Assembly (NCBI RefSeq): GCF_963576675.1
Contig: NC_088910.1
Span: 31,312,531-31,376,530 of the forward strand
Source: Euphorbia lathyris
Taxonomy: Eukaryota; Streptophyta; Magnoliopsida; Malpighiales; Euphorbiaceae
DNA: 64,000 nucleotides
Direction of reading: 5' to 3'
Below are positions 33,935-45,314 of this stretch, piece by piece (position 1 is the first letter of the stretch; every line of letters starts with the position of its first letter). Made by a program: the position numbers and the translations under genes. The notes under the pieces were generated by a model. It was given only the letters and a program-made list of their open reading frames with translations. It made no database searches and was not told the DNA's origin.

Positions 33935-35818
33935 CTAAAGCCAATTGTTTCTAAAACTTATCCCAGTAGAAGTTAAATGACGATCATGTACTTTCAGGGT
34001 TAAAGGCTTTGTCAACGGATCTGCAACGTTGTCCTCTGTAGGTACTTTTTCTATTCTCACATCTCCTCTAGCCACAATCTCTCTAATGATGTGGTATCGC
34101 TTTAGGTAGTGCTTGGATGCATTATGAGACTGTGGTTCCTTTGCTTGCGCAATGGCTCCATTGTTATCACAGTACAGAGTAATGGGATTGACAATGTCAG
34201 GCACCACACTTAGTTCTGTAATGAACTTTCTAATCCAAACTGCTTCCTTTGCTGCTTCTGCAGCAGCGATGTACTTTGACTTGGCCATAGAGAAAGCTAC
34301 GCTTCCCTGCTTGGAACTCTTCCAACTGACCGCGCCCCCATTCAAGATAAATAGGTATCCTGATTGGGATTTAAAATCATTCTCATCTGTGAGATGACTT
34401 GCATCTGAAAATCCTTCTATTTTCAGATCACCTTCTCCGTACACTAGGAACATATCTTTAGTTCTTCTCAAGTACTTAAGAATGTTCTTGACAGCAATCC
34501 AATGCTCGTCTCCTGGATTACCTTGGTAACGACTCGTTACTGATAACGCGAATGCTACGTCAGGTCTAGTGCATAGCATAGCATACATAATCGAACCGAT
34601 CGCGCTGGCGTACGGGACTACAACCATGCGTCTTATCATCATCGGTTTTAGGACATTGATGATTGTTTAACTTTACTCCATGTAGCATGGGTAAGTTACC
34701 TCGTTTCGATTCAAGCATGCTAAACCGATTTAGCACCTTTTCAATGTATGTAGCCTGTGAAAGACCAAACAGTCTACGTGATCTATATCTGTAGATCTTT
34801 ATACCAAGTATATAGGCTGCTTCACCAAGGTCTTTCATTGAGAAGTTACCAGATAACCATACTTTCACCGACTGTAGTAGAGCAATGTCATTTCCCATTA
34901 ATAATATATCGTCCACATATAGTATGAGAAATGCTATAGAGCTCCCACTTGCTTTCTTGTAAATGCAAGCTTCTTTGCAATTTTGTTCGAAACCAAATTG
35001 TTTTATGGTTTCGTCAAAACGCTTATTCCAGCTTCTAGACGCTTGCTTGAGTCCATAAATGGATCTCTGAAGTTTGCAAACTTTATTTGCATCCTTCAAT
35101 ATGAAACCTTCAGGCTGCATCATATATACATCCTCAAGCAGGTTTCCGTTCAGGAAAGCTGTTTTCACATCCATTTGCCAAATCTCATAATCGAAGTGAG
35201 CGGCAATAGCAAGCATGATTCTGATTGATTTGGACATAGCCACAGGAGAGAAAGTTTCGTCATAATCAATTCTTTGCTTCTGACGATATCCTTTCGCTAC
35301 TAACCTAGCTTTGTAGGTGCTAACCTTTCCATCCATGTCAGTCTTCTTTTTGAAGATCCACCTGCACCCAATGGGTTTTATCCCTTCGGGTGGATCAACC
35401 AAAGTCCACACTTGGTTAGTATACATGGAATCCATTTCAGAATCCATGGCCTCAAGCCATGCTTTAGAATCTGGACTAGTAAGAGCCTCTTCGTAGTTTT
35501 CGGGTTCGTCGTCTAACACGGGAACCTCATTATCATCTCCCACTAGAAAACCATATCTAACTGGGAGTTCACGAACTCTTTGTGATCTACGAATAGGTGG
35601 CACTGGAGTCTCATCTAATGGGACTCCTTTGGTTACCTCAACCGCCTCTGTCGTTTCAGTTGGTGTTTCTCCTTCTTGAACTTCGTCAAGTTCAATCATG
35701 CTTCCCTTTTGTGTTTCTTCGAGAAACTCTTTCTCTAAGAAGGTTGCGTGCTTGGATACGATTACTTTCTGATCATCTGGATGATAGAAGTAATATCCCA
35801 TAGTTTCCTTAGGGTATC
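33935..35818 (-). pseudogene. copia3 RT-RNase H half
   Basis: After the G3 insertion site the frame reads Y-Y-F-Y-H-P-D-D-Q-K-V, an acidic linker, then RT: K-A-R-L-V-A-K-G-Y, D-V-K-T-A-F-L-N-G and an intact Y-V-D-D. A frameshift near 34640 separates it from RNase H (P-Y-A-S-A-I-G-S-I-M-Y-A, S-D-A-S, Y-C-D-N-N-G-A-I). In RNase H the usual T-E-A-E motif is replaced by A-K-S-K, removing the catalytic Glu. The 5' coding half lies at 45315-47348, 9.5 kb away. Confidence 0.88.
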
Positions 35819-37515
35819 TGATGCGCCCTACGGCGTTCGCACCGCGAGACTCACTAAGGGATAAGTGTACCCCGTCGTTATCAAGTAATACATTTCTGGT
35901 TAAGTCCAGGTTATCGTCCACAGGATTTATTTCTGCAAGTATCGAGCTACTTGGTTTCAGGTGTTATCTAGGCTTAGGGGGTTTTGAGTTTGTTTGTTTA
36001 AGTTAATCTACTCCTAGGTTGAATTATACTAATCCTAGCTAAGTTATCTGATTCTAACTAAGTTATTCTATGCCTAATTAAGTTACTCTACCCCTAATTA
36101 AGTTAAACTACTCCTAATTGATCTTTCACTAATGCAATTATCCGAAGGAACATGGTATGAACGATAATAATGGAGATAGATTATTAAGTCTATTGAGTAG
36201 AAACCTAATCTGAGTCATTTGTATTCAAGGCGATTAACCCTACTTACCCTCCTGAAGTTCCTAGCGCGTGATTCCCTAAGGCCGAAACTAGGTCTAAGGC
36301 TCAGTAAATTGGCGCTTAATCAACTAAGAGGTCGTCAATCTCCTAGGCTCTGACTAGGTCAGATTCAGCTCGCAATATGTGCCTACTAGATTTTGGGGCT
36401 TTTGAATGAGTTAAACCAATTGAATAAAGCGTAAGACAAAGATTAGACAAATAATCATAGAACAAAACAAGAGCTAAATTATTATTAAAGGCGAAGATAA
36501 ATGTCACAAGATACAATAAGTCAAGTTCGGCAACTGTATCAAAGAGTACAAACAAGGAAAGATAAAAGGAGATACAAAAATCCCTTTCAGGGAACCTGTT
36601 TACTCTGCAGCCGGCGACTTAATCTTAAGGACGGACCTTGATAATTCCTCGAGAAAAAGCTTTGAAGGAGCTTCAATGGAGGTCGAAGAAGAAGATGGAG
36701 GAGATGGAGAGGAATTACAAGGGGAAAGCTAAGATAATTTACAAAAACGAAAGATGTCTAAATTACATTGGAAAAACTCTATTTATAGGCATGGCTCGGC
36801 CCTCTTTTTGACCTATTTTCGTGTCCTTATTGGTGTAGGAAGTTGTGGGGTCCATCGTGGCTTCGTGGGGGCGGAATTGGTCTTTTTGACCAATTCCCGC
36901 AGGTCTGCTCGCCGAGCAGGGCGAGCTGCTCGGCGAGCAGGCCCACTCGCGACGAGCAACGCCCTGCTCGGCGAGCAGGTGCCTGGCGGCCTACTCGCCC
37001 GAGCAGGCCTCCAGGGCCCTGCGCGGTGAGCAGGCATGGCCTGCTCGACGAGTAGGCCTCCAGGGGCCTGCTCGCCGAGCAGGCATGGCCTACGGAGGCC
37101 CGCTCGTCGAGCGTTTTTGCCCGGCATGCCCTTGATGCTCATCGACTGCCGTCGATGCCCTTTTTCGCCCGAACTTACACCTGCGCACGTACAGAAACTC
37201 CAGATAACATTAGTCCAAAGGCTAAATTGATCCGCCAATCGCTTATTTTGAGCAAAAGCTTCGTTTGGTGCGACTTTTGACGGACCAATTAGCTTCAAAA
37301 GATAACGGAATTATACTATGCATGCTATTTTGGCCGTAATTGCCTAGATTGGTCATAAAACGAGACTAAACAACGAAAAATAAATAAAACGTTTCCAATT
37401 TCTAACTAACTCACACAAAAGAATTTAAATGCGAGAAATGCTCGCTTATTAACTAAATAATGTTAAAACCCGTCCTAAAACCGTACCCAAAGATAGGGGT
37501 TTTTGACCCCTATCA
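35819..37515 (-). repeat. G3 3' LTR with palindrome array
   Basis: 1,697 bp. A GC-rich array at about 36905-37115 holds six exact CTCGNCGAG cores (36908, 36929, 36967, 37044, 37071, 37103) and several degenerate ones, in otherwise AT-rich DNA. A TATA motif occurs as CTCTATTTATAG (+) near 36777. Confidence 0.92.
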
Positions 37516-39063
37516 AACCTCCTCGCACTTAAAACTTTACTTGTCCCCAAGTAAACTAAAAAAACTAAACCCGCAATCACAAGCAAGCTAGAAAACCTCC
37601 CGGTTTGACTAGGTGCTTGACACAATTTCGAGCATCTGTAATTACATGCATTCGGAAATACAAAGTAGAGACACGATATCCAAAAGCCGCATTTCAATTA
37701 TCATAGGTCATAGTTTTAAGCAAAAGGACACATGTTCAATTAAACGAGTTTAAGGGGATCGCTAAGTAAAATGCCTCACCATAGGTAGTTCACTCATTTC
37801 ACACAATTTTGGTGGCTAAAGTGTTTACTCTCGGCTTATGTTCTTGCTTAGGATTACGTTGATTTTGCACGTTCATCCGAGTTCCTCTACTATGCTATAT
37901 GATTCCGATGATATCAAAAACAGCCTCTAATCGGGGTTGTAATGTGGTTAGAGGGTTAAAGGTACAACAAGGGTTAATAGTTATAGAGCTACAAAAACAA
38001 AGTTCAAATGGCTTTAGCAAATATGAAGTGACTGAGCTTTTTATTCATCCCTTATTTTCTTTTTGGGATGTTTTCTTGAGACGTTTTTTATTTTTAAGAA
38101 CTGGGGAATGAAGTTCTTCCCTTTTGTTCGTCTCTTTTCTTTTCTTTTCTTTTTCTGTTTTTCTCTTTTTTCTTTTTGGGATAGTGATGCTCATTCACTT
38201 CTTAGCCTTTTGGCTTGCTACTGTAATGCCATAAACAAAGATAAAGCGCTAGAAGAAAACAAAGGCTCAATTTGAGCTTTGCAAAAATTTTGGGTTAAGT
38301 AGCAAACCAAGTTGTGGTTTGCAAAAATAGGTTAGAACGAAAGAAAAATCTATAAACTACAAAAATATAGGCTCAAAGGGGCTTCCTAGAGTGGATGAAA
38401 AAGGAAAAATAAGGTAAAGAAAAGGGTTAATTCTAATGAGGCTGATTCATCGTTTATCATCTCAAATCATTGCATGTAGGTTCAACACAGTATTAGGTGC
38501 AAAATCTGTAATCTTCCACAAGTCAAAGCATTCACACAAAAATGTCAAGAAAAAGAGCTTTTTGATGTTCGCTCTTAGGCTCAAATTCAACTCACAATTC
38601 TTTGGGTTTCAATTTTGTGTTTACTAGTTTTCCCCAAACTCAAGTTTAATGTCACATGCCTTCAATTCTTAAGTTATCTACCTAAGTAATGATTTTAGCA
38701 TTTCTTCAAAAGTAGGGTCTAAATGCAAACCTTAGCTCATGCTTTTACAGATACAAGGGTTGTGTCCTACACCTAAACTAGTTGTCATGCAATTTTAGAT
38801 TCGGTTCTCAGCCCTCAAGGACAATTAACGAAGTTTAGATTCGAAGGAGGTTCACGGTTTTAGGTCCTAAACATGAAAAAACATAAACAAAACCCAAAAA
38901 CGCTAAACTAAACTAGACACGACGCAACAAAAATTTTAAAATTTATACAATTTTTGTAAGTTTGTCTACCCCTCCTCCTCATACTAAAAATATGCAATAA
39001 GTTCCAACATTGCATCACAAATCATAAAGTACGAGTGTAAAGAGTTAGGGTGGAGAAGACAAC
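37516..39063 (-). other. G3 3' non-coding region and PPT
   Basis: No credible ORF. The PPT (AAGTGCGAGGAGGTT on the - strand, 37516-37530) borders the LTR. A perfect 8-bp stem-loop follows at 37536-37555 (TTTACTTG / CAAGTAAA, loop TCCC). No env-like frame is present, unlike in G1. Confidence 0.8.
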
Positions 39064-40308
39064 TTACTGATCGGCCTCCCATTCTGTGCTTGTCTGCAGG
39101 CGCAGAACTTGTACGTCCGAATCGTCTTTGCCAAGATAAAGCTTTAGGCGGTGCCTATTTACCTTCTGGGTGGCCCCATCCCTTCTTTTGCTTTCAACCA
39201 TTCCGGAGGGATGTGCGTTGATGACCGAGAATGGCCCGTGCCATCTACTTTTGAGTTTGCCCGGGAAGAATCTCAATCGGGAGTTGTATAGTAGTACTTG
39301 GTCACCTATTTCAAAGGTTTTCTTTTGTACTTTCCTATCATGCACCCTCTTGGTTCGTTCTTTGTATAGCTTGGCATTTTCGTAAGAATTGTACCGGAGC
39401 TCATCCAGCTTGTGCAGCTGAGTTAGCCGTAGTTCACCTGAAAGTTTTGGGTCAAAATTCAAATATTTCAGCGCCCAATAAGCCTTATGCTCTAGTTCAA
39501 CCGGTAAGTGACAAGATTTTCCGAAAACTAAACGATAGGGGGACATTCCTATTGGAGTCTTGAAAGCTGTCCGATATGCCCAAAGAGCATCATCCAGCTT
39601 AAGGCTCCAGTCTTTTCTAGCATTCCCTACTGTTTTTTCAAGAATATGTTTCAACTCTCTATTTGACACCTCTACCTGGCCACTCGTCTGAGGGTGGTAG
39701 GGTGTTGCAACCCTATGAGCTACGCCATACTTTTGGAGCAACATGTCAAATTGCCTGTTGCAAAAATGGGATCCCCCATCACTGATGATGGTCCGAGGGG
39801 TCCCGAATCTAGTAAAAATATTCTTTCTCAGAAATCTCATCACTACTCGAGCATCATTTGTGGGTAGAGCTTCTGCTTCTACCCATTTGGAAACATAGTC
39901 AACCGCTACAAGAATGTATTGGTTGTTGTGTGACATGGGGAAGGGTCCCATGAAATCTATGCCCCAAACATCAAATAGCTCACACACGAGTATACCTTGT
40001 TGGAGCATCTCATTTCTCCTAGAGATATTTCCTACTCTCTAACATGCATCACAGTATTTAATATAGCTATTAACATCTTTATGCATTTGTGGCCACCAAA
40101 ACCCACTTTGGAGGATTTTTGCCACTGTCCTATCTGGCCCGAAGTGGCCACCTGGTTCCCTAGAATGACATATATTAATCACTAAATCTACCTCCTCTTC
40201 AGGTACACATCTCCTAATTATGCCATCAGTGCAGAATCGAAATAAATATGGTTCTTCCCAAAAATATTGTTTGTTTTCAAACATAAACTTACGTTTTTTT
40301 GCTTGCAT
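39064..40308 (-). pseudogene. G3 integrase with premature stop
   Basis: The frame opens at the RNase H end after a shift in a T run (seven T at about 40295, six in G4). It reads an HHCC region ([13 protein letters not shown]), then TAG at 40039-40041 where G4 has CAG. The catalytic core is intact: [27 protein letters not shown]. The C-terminal domain ([14 protein letters not shown]) ends at 39064 without a chromodomain. The stop should abolish full integrase. Confidence 0.88.
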
Positions 40309-43300
40309 CTAAATCAGGGGAAAGAATGTTACCGACTTTGTAGTTCGCGATGTCTGCAAACCAGGGGAGAGATCGTACCGAATACAATGTTTCGTCCAGA
40401 AATACCTCCTTGATTGCCTCATGTTCTAAGGCTTGTTGATCTAACTCTAACCTGGATAGATGGTCTGCTATTACGTTTTCCACCCCTTTTTTGTCTCTGA
40501 TCTCGATGTCAAATTCTTGGAGTAGTAAGATCCAATGGATCAGCCTAGGTTTTGCATCCTGCTTGCTCATCAGATATCTCAAGGCTGCATGGTCAGTAAA
40601 AACAATTACCTTAGATAGCACCAAATAAGATCTAAATTTGTCAAAGGCAAAAACTACGGCTAGCAATTCCTTTTCAGTTATTGAATAATTTTGCTGTGCA
40701 TCATTCAAGGTTTTGCTAGCATAGAAGATTGGGCGAACAAGTTTATCCACCCTCTGCCCAAGACAGGCTCCTACGACCAGATCACTGGCATCGCACATTA
40801 ACTCAAAGGGAAGGGACCAATCCGGGCTTACCATAATAGGTGCTTCGATTAATTTCTTTTTCAGTAATTTGAATGCACACATACATTCTTCATTGAAATT
40901 AAAATCAACATCTTTTAGTAATAATTGAGTGAGGGGTTTAGTGATTTTTGAGAAGTCTTTTATGAACCGTCTATAAAACCCCGCATGTCCCAAAAAGCTC
41001 CTAACCAATTTTACATTGGTAGGAGGTGGCAGTTTTTCAATTACCTCAATTTTTGCCGGATCGACTTCGATCCCCTTTCCCAACACCTTGTGTCCTAATA
41101 CTATACAATTTTGGACCATGAACTGGCACTTTTCCCAATTAAGTGCCAAGTTCTTGTCTTCACAACGTTCTAAGACTCGGTCCAAGTTTTCAAGACATTG
41201 GTCGAAAGTAGGTCCTACAACATTAAAATCATCCATGAAAATTTCTAGGAACTCCTCGACCATGTCAGAAAACATAGCCATCATACAACGTTTGAATGTG
41301 GCAGGGGCATTACATAATCCGAAAGGCATCCGCCTATATGCGAAAGTCCCATAGGGACAAGTGAATGTGGTTTTCTCTTGGTCCAAACGGTCCACAGGAA
41401 TTTGCATATAGCCGGATAGCCCATCTAAAGTGCAGAAAAAATCGTGCCCTGCCAACCGTTCCAACATTTGATCAATAAATGGTAAAGGAAAGTGGTCTTT
41501 ACGGGTGGCCTCGTTTAATTTCCTATAATCTATGCATACACGCCAACCCGTAACCTTTCTAGTTGGGATTAATTCCCCTTTTTCATTTTCCATTACCGTT
41601 GTTCCCCCTTTTTTGGGCACGCATTGAACCGGGCTTACCCATTGGCTATCAGAAATCGGAAAGATGATACCTGCGTCGAGGAGTTTTATCACCTCGGCTT
41701 TTACCACCTCTTTCATGTTAGGGTTGAGCCGTCGTTGAGGTTGGGCGGATGGCTTGATCTCTTCCTTAAGGAAAATCCTATGCGTGCAGATTTTGGGGTC
41801 GATGCCTTTGATGTCGTGGATTGACCATCCAAAGGCCCCTTTATATAGCATCAGCACCTCCACCAATTTTTCTTCCTGTTCAACTGTCAACAAAGAAGAA
41901 ATAATAACGGGTAAATCTGTGGGAGGTTGAAGAAAAACATATTTCAGATTGTTGGGCAAGGGCTTAAGCTCCAATTCTGGAGGCTCCTCTAACGAGGTTT
42001 TGGGTTTGGGTTTGATCTCGCGATCAAGATCCTCTTTTCTACCCTTGACCCAATAACATTTGTCAGGTGGGAGATCTTCAAATGGTTCATTCGAGTTCTC
42101 ACATTCCTCACCACCTAGACCGAGTTCTAAAGAGGCATTTCTCATGTTAAGGTCAACTTCCTCAATACATTCATCTATTAGCGCATCTACAAAGTTACAA
42201 CTTTTGGAGCGTTCTTGAGGAAATTTCATAGACTCATAAAGGTTAAATGTTACCTCTTCGTCCTGCACCCTTAGGACCAATTTACCTCTATGGACGTCTA
42301 TCAGTGTCCTACCGGTTGCAAGGAACGGTCTCCCAAGAAGAATGGGGACGGAGTCATCTTCTTCCATGTCGAGGACCACAAAATCGACCGGGAAGATCAG
42401 TTTGTCCACCTTCACCAATACATCCTCAACTATGCCTCTAGGCCGTGCGATCGACCTATCCGCTAGTTGCAGTGTCATGTTTGTTGGTATAGGCTCTCCG
42501 AGTCCCAATTTCCTGAAAATTGATAAAGGCATAAGATTAATACTTGCTCCTAAATCGCATAATGCCCTATCTATGTGCATGTTGCCTATCCTACACGGGA
42601 TGGTAAAGCTCCCATGATCTTTAAGCTTGGGGGGTAGTTTATGGGTGATTATGGCCGAGCATTGTTCTGTTAATGGAATATTGATTTCTAATATACTAAG
42701 GATTTCCGAAAACCGAGCAAATTTCTTATCTAAGTTGGCCTTTTTCTGTTTCTGAGGGAATGGCAGTTTTGGTGCATAAGGCCTAACTACTTTTTCTACA
42801 GCTACTTCAGGAGTTGGAGTTTCAGACGCGGGATCGGGGTTGCTTACCACTTCCGGTTCCCTACTTACCTGAGGTGACGGATGCGTTTGCGATGGAGGTG
42901 CCACGAGTGTGTCCACTTCCTTGCCGCTCCTTAGGGCGATGGATTGAATTGCCTCCTCTTGTAAGAGGAACGCCTCTTGGCATTCCCTTTCTTCCTGTCT
43001 GATTGCGGCAAGCTGGTTACTCAGGGTCCTGCATGCCTCCTCGTTGGCTGCCAGTCGGACGGATATCTCTCTTAAGAGGGTCATTATTCCTTCTGAGCAC
43101 TCTGTTTGCCTGCCATAAAAATCAGAGTTAGAATGGGGACATGGAAGGGTATCCACGGGTGCCATGTAGGGCGCCGGTGGATATCGTGTATGCTCCTGAT
43201 CGTAATAGTTGTAAGTTGAGGGTTCAGAATTATACCTTTGATGATTACCCAAGTAACTTACATTCTCACCTCTAGGTATGTAATAGTTGATGTGGCATAC

Positions 43301-43435
43301 CCTACCGGGGTGATTCTGGCCACATCTCTCGCAAAATGGTGTCCTTGGTTGGTTATTACGGCTGTATGAAGCCACAAGGAAATCCATTTTTGTGTTGAGA
43401 TCGTTCATGGACGGATTTGACGCTCTGTTGTCCAT
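40289..43435 (-). CDS. G3 gag tail-protease-RT-RNase H polyprotein
   Basis: An open frame of 1,048 codons. Residues 30-50 hold a knuckle-like C-E-R-C-G-Q-N-H-P-G-R-V-C; no capsid domain precedes it and the start is only 270 bp from the LTR. A coiled-coil-like segment (~130-170) and a Pro-rich linker follow. The protease shows C-D-L-G-A-S-I-N and L-L-G-R-P-F-L-A-T. RT shows R-R-L-N-P-N-M-K-E-V-V, P-K-K-G-G, R-K-L-N-E-A-T, M-P-F-G-L-C-N-A-P and the catalytic F-M-D-D-F. RNase H shows [18 protein letters not shown] and D-H-A-A-L-R-Y-L. Relative to G4, 96 bp are deleted in frame between TTAA repeats (42670-42673). The start ATG sits at 43433-43435; catalytic residues look intact. Confidence 0.9.
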   Translation of the reverse strand: MDNRASNPSMNDLNTKMDFLVASYSRNNQPRTPFCERCGQNHPGRVCHINYYIPRGENVSYLGNHQRYNSEPSTYNYYDQEHTRYPPAPYMAPVDTLPCPHSNSDFYGRQTECSEGIMTLLREISVRLAANEEACRTLSNQLAAIRQEERECQEAFLLQEEAIQSIALRSGKEVDTLVAPPSQTHPSPQVSREPEVVSNPDPASETPTPEVAVEKVVRPYAPKLPFPQKQKKANLDKKFARFSEILSILEINIPLTEQCSAIITHKLPPKLKDHGSFTIPCRIGNMHIDRALCDLGASINLMPLSIFRKLGLGEPIPTNMTLQLADRSIARPRGIVEDVLVKVDKLIFPVDFVVLDMEEDDSVPILLGRPFLATGRTLIDVHRGKLVLRVQDEEVTFNLYESMKFPQERSKSCNFVDALIDECIEEVDLNMRNASLELGLGGEECENSNEPFEDLPPDKCYWVKGRKEDLDREIKPKPKTSLEEPPELELKPLPNNLKYVFLQPPTDLPVIISSLLTVEQEEKLVEVLMLYKGAFGWSIHDIKGIDPKICTHRIFLKEEIKPSAQPQRRLNPNMKEVVKAEVIKLLDAGIIFPISDSQWVSPVQCVPKKGGTTVMENEKGELIPTRKVTGWRVCIDYRKLNEATRKDHFPLPFIDQMLERLAGHDFFCTLDGLSGYMQIPVDRLDQEKTTFTCPYGTFAYRRMPFGLCNAPATFKRCMMAMFSDMVEEFLEIFMDDFNVVGPTFDQCLENLDRVLERCEDKNLALNWEKCQFMVQNCIVLGHKVLGKGIEVDPAKIEVIEKLPPPTNVKLVRSFLGHAGFYRRFIKDFSKITKPLTQLLLKDVDFNFNEECMCAFKLLKKKLIEAPIMVSPDWSLPFELMCDASDLVVGACLGQRVDKLVRPIFYASKTLNDAQQNYSITEKELLAVVFAFDKFRSYLVLSKVIVFTDHAALRYLMSKQDAKPRLIHWILLLQEFDIEIRDKKGVENVIADHLSRLELDQQALEHEAIKEVFLDETLYSVRSLPWFADIANYKVGNILSPDLDASKKT

Positions 43436-43681
43436 AGTTGCTGGAAGAACGATTTTATAAGTACAAGTAATGTTACAGAATTTAAGTAATAGTATATCAA
43501 CAAGTATTTATGTATACAAGTATAAGTTATAGTCGAATATAAGCAAGTATGATATAAACAAGTATATATATAGACAAGTATAAGCTATAGGCAAGTATAG
43601 ATGTTATAAACAAAGGATATCTACAATGAATGCCTAAACTAACAAATCGACCTTTGGTTCGATATTGCAGAAGAAATAAAT
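43436..43681 (-). other. G3 leader with ACAAGTATA-type microrepeats
   Basis: About 250 bp between PBS and the first ATG. Loose repeats of CAAGTATA occur at about 43495-43605. The same region in G4 (63487-63700) varies in repeat number. There is no room for a capsid gene. Confidence 0.75.
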
Positions 43682-43698
43682 CCCCGGCAACAGCGCCA
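43682..43698 (-). other. G3 primer-binding site (tRNA-Asp type)
   Basis: The - strand reads TGGCGCTGTTGCCGGGG, 16 of 17 matches to the tRNA-Asp complement, six bases from the 5' LTR. Confidence 0.88.
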
Positions 43699-43704
43699 AA
43701 AACT

Positions 43705-45314
43705 TGATGCGCCCCACGGCGTTCGCACCGTGAGACTCACTAAGGGATAAGTGTACCCCGTCGTTATCAAGTAATAAATTTCTGGTTAAGTCCAGGTTAT
43801 CGTCCACAGGATTTATTTCTGCAAGTATCGAGCTACTCGGTTTCAGGTGTTATCTAGGCTTAGGGGGTTTTGAGTTTGTTTGTTTAAGTTAATCTACTCC
43901 TAGGTTGAATTATACTAATCCTAGCTAAGTTATTTGATTCTAACTAAGTTATTCTATGCCTAATTAAGTTACTCTACCCCTAATTAAGTTAAACTACTCC
44001 TAATTGATCTTTCACTAATGCAATTATCCGAAGGAACATGGTATGAACGATAATAATGGAGATAGATTATTAAGTCTATTGAGTAAAAACCTAATCTGAG
44101 TCACTTGTATTCAAGGCGATTAACCCTACTTACCCTCCTGAAGTTCCTAGCGCGTGATTCCCTAAGGCCGAAACTAGGTCTAAGGCTCAGTAAATTGGCG
44201 CTTAATCAACTAAGAGGTCGTCAATCTCCTAGGCTCTGACTAGGTCAGATTCAGCTCGCAATATGTGCCTACTAGATTTTGGGGCTTTTGAATGAGTTAA
44301 ACCAATTGAATAAAGCGTAAGACAAAGATTAGACAAATAATCATAGAACAAAACAAGAGCTAAATTATTATTAAAGGCGAAGATAAATGTCACAAGATAC
44401 AATAAGTCAAGTTCGGCAACTGTATCAAAGAGTACAAACAAGGAAAGATAAAAGGAGATACAAAAATCCCTTTCAGGGAACCTGTTTACTCTGCAGCCGG
44501 CGACTTAATCTTAAGGACGGACCTTGATAATGCCTCGAGAAAAAGCTTTGAAGGAGCTTCAATGGAGGTCGAAGAAGAAGATGGAGGAGATGGAGAGGAA
44601 TTACAAGGGGAAAGCTAAGATAATTTACAAAAACGAAAGATGTCTAAATTACATTGGAAAAACTCTATTTATAGGCGTGGCTCGGCCCTCTTTTTGACCT
44701 ATTTTCGTGTCCTTATTGGTGTAGGAAGTCGTGGGGTCCATCATGGCTTCGTGGGGGCGGAATTGGTCTTTTTGACCAATTCCCGCAGGCCGGCTCACCG
44801 AGCAGCTCGCCCTGCTCGGTGAGCAGGCGCCTGGCGGCCTGCTCGCCCGAGTAGGCCTCTGGTGGCCTGCTCGGTGAGCAGGCATGGCCTACGGAGGCCC
44901 GTTCGTCGAGCGTTTTTGCCCGGCATGCCCTTGATGCTTGCCGACTGCCGTCGATGCCCTTTTTCGCCCGAACTTACACCTGTGGACGTACAGAAACTCC
45001 AGATAACATTAGTCCAAAGGCTAAATTGATCCGCCAATCGCTTATTTTGAGCAAACGCTTCGTTTGGTGCGAATTTTGACGGACCAATTAGCTTCAAAAG
45101 ATAACGGAATTATACTATGCATGCTATTTTGGCCGTAATTGCCTAGATTGGTCATAAAACGAGCCTAAACAACGAAAAATAAATAAAACGTTTCCAATTT
45201 CTAACTAACTCACACAAAAGCATTTAAATGCGAGAAATGCTCGCTTATTAACTAAATAATGTTAAAACCCGTCCTAAAACCGTACCCAAAGATAGGGGTT
45301 TTTGACCCCTATCA
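43705..45314 (-). repeat. G3 5' LTR, contracted palindrome array
   Basis: 1,610 bp, 87 bp shorter than the 3' LTR. The difference lies in the GC-rich array (about 44785-44915), which here has only degenerate cores (CTCACCGAG, CTCGGTGAG, TTCGTCGAG) and no exact CTCGNCGAG. The remainder is nearly identical to 35819-37515. Confidence 0.92.
44663..44674 (-). promoter_or_regulatory. TATA box in G3 5' LTR
   Basis: The - strand reads CTATAAATAGAG, downstream of the palindrome array in the direction of transcription, so the array lies in the upstream promoter position. Confidence 0.6.

Larger units (their letters stand above)
35819..45314 (-). mobile_element. G3: gypsy element lacking a capsid domain
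   Basis: LTRs at 35819-37515 and 43705-45314 (TGATGCG to CCTATCA on +), flanked by perfect GTATC duplications (35814-35818, 45315-45319) inside copia3. On the - strand it has PBS, a short leader, a gag-tail/protease/RT/RNase H frame, integrase, about 1.5 kb of non-coding DNA and a PPT. The LTRs differ mainly in the number of GC-rich palindromes, so the insertion is the youngest layer. G4 is a close relative. Confidence 0.95.

Noticed and set aside
36813..37298. Arg/Ala/Pro-rich ORFs in the GC-rich LTR arrays (also near 44795, 56729)
   Set aside because: They arise from the palindrome arrays in both strands, differ between LTR copies and have no protein features.
38063..38275. Small Phe-rich ORF (also 58025)
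   Set aside because: It comes from a T-rich non-coding tract in G3/G4 and changes frame between copies.
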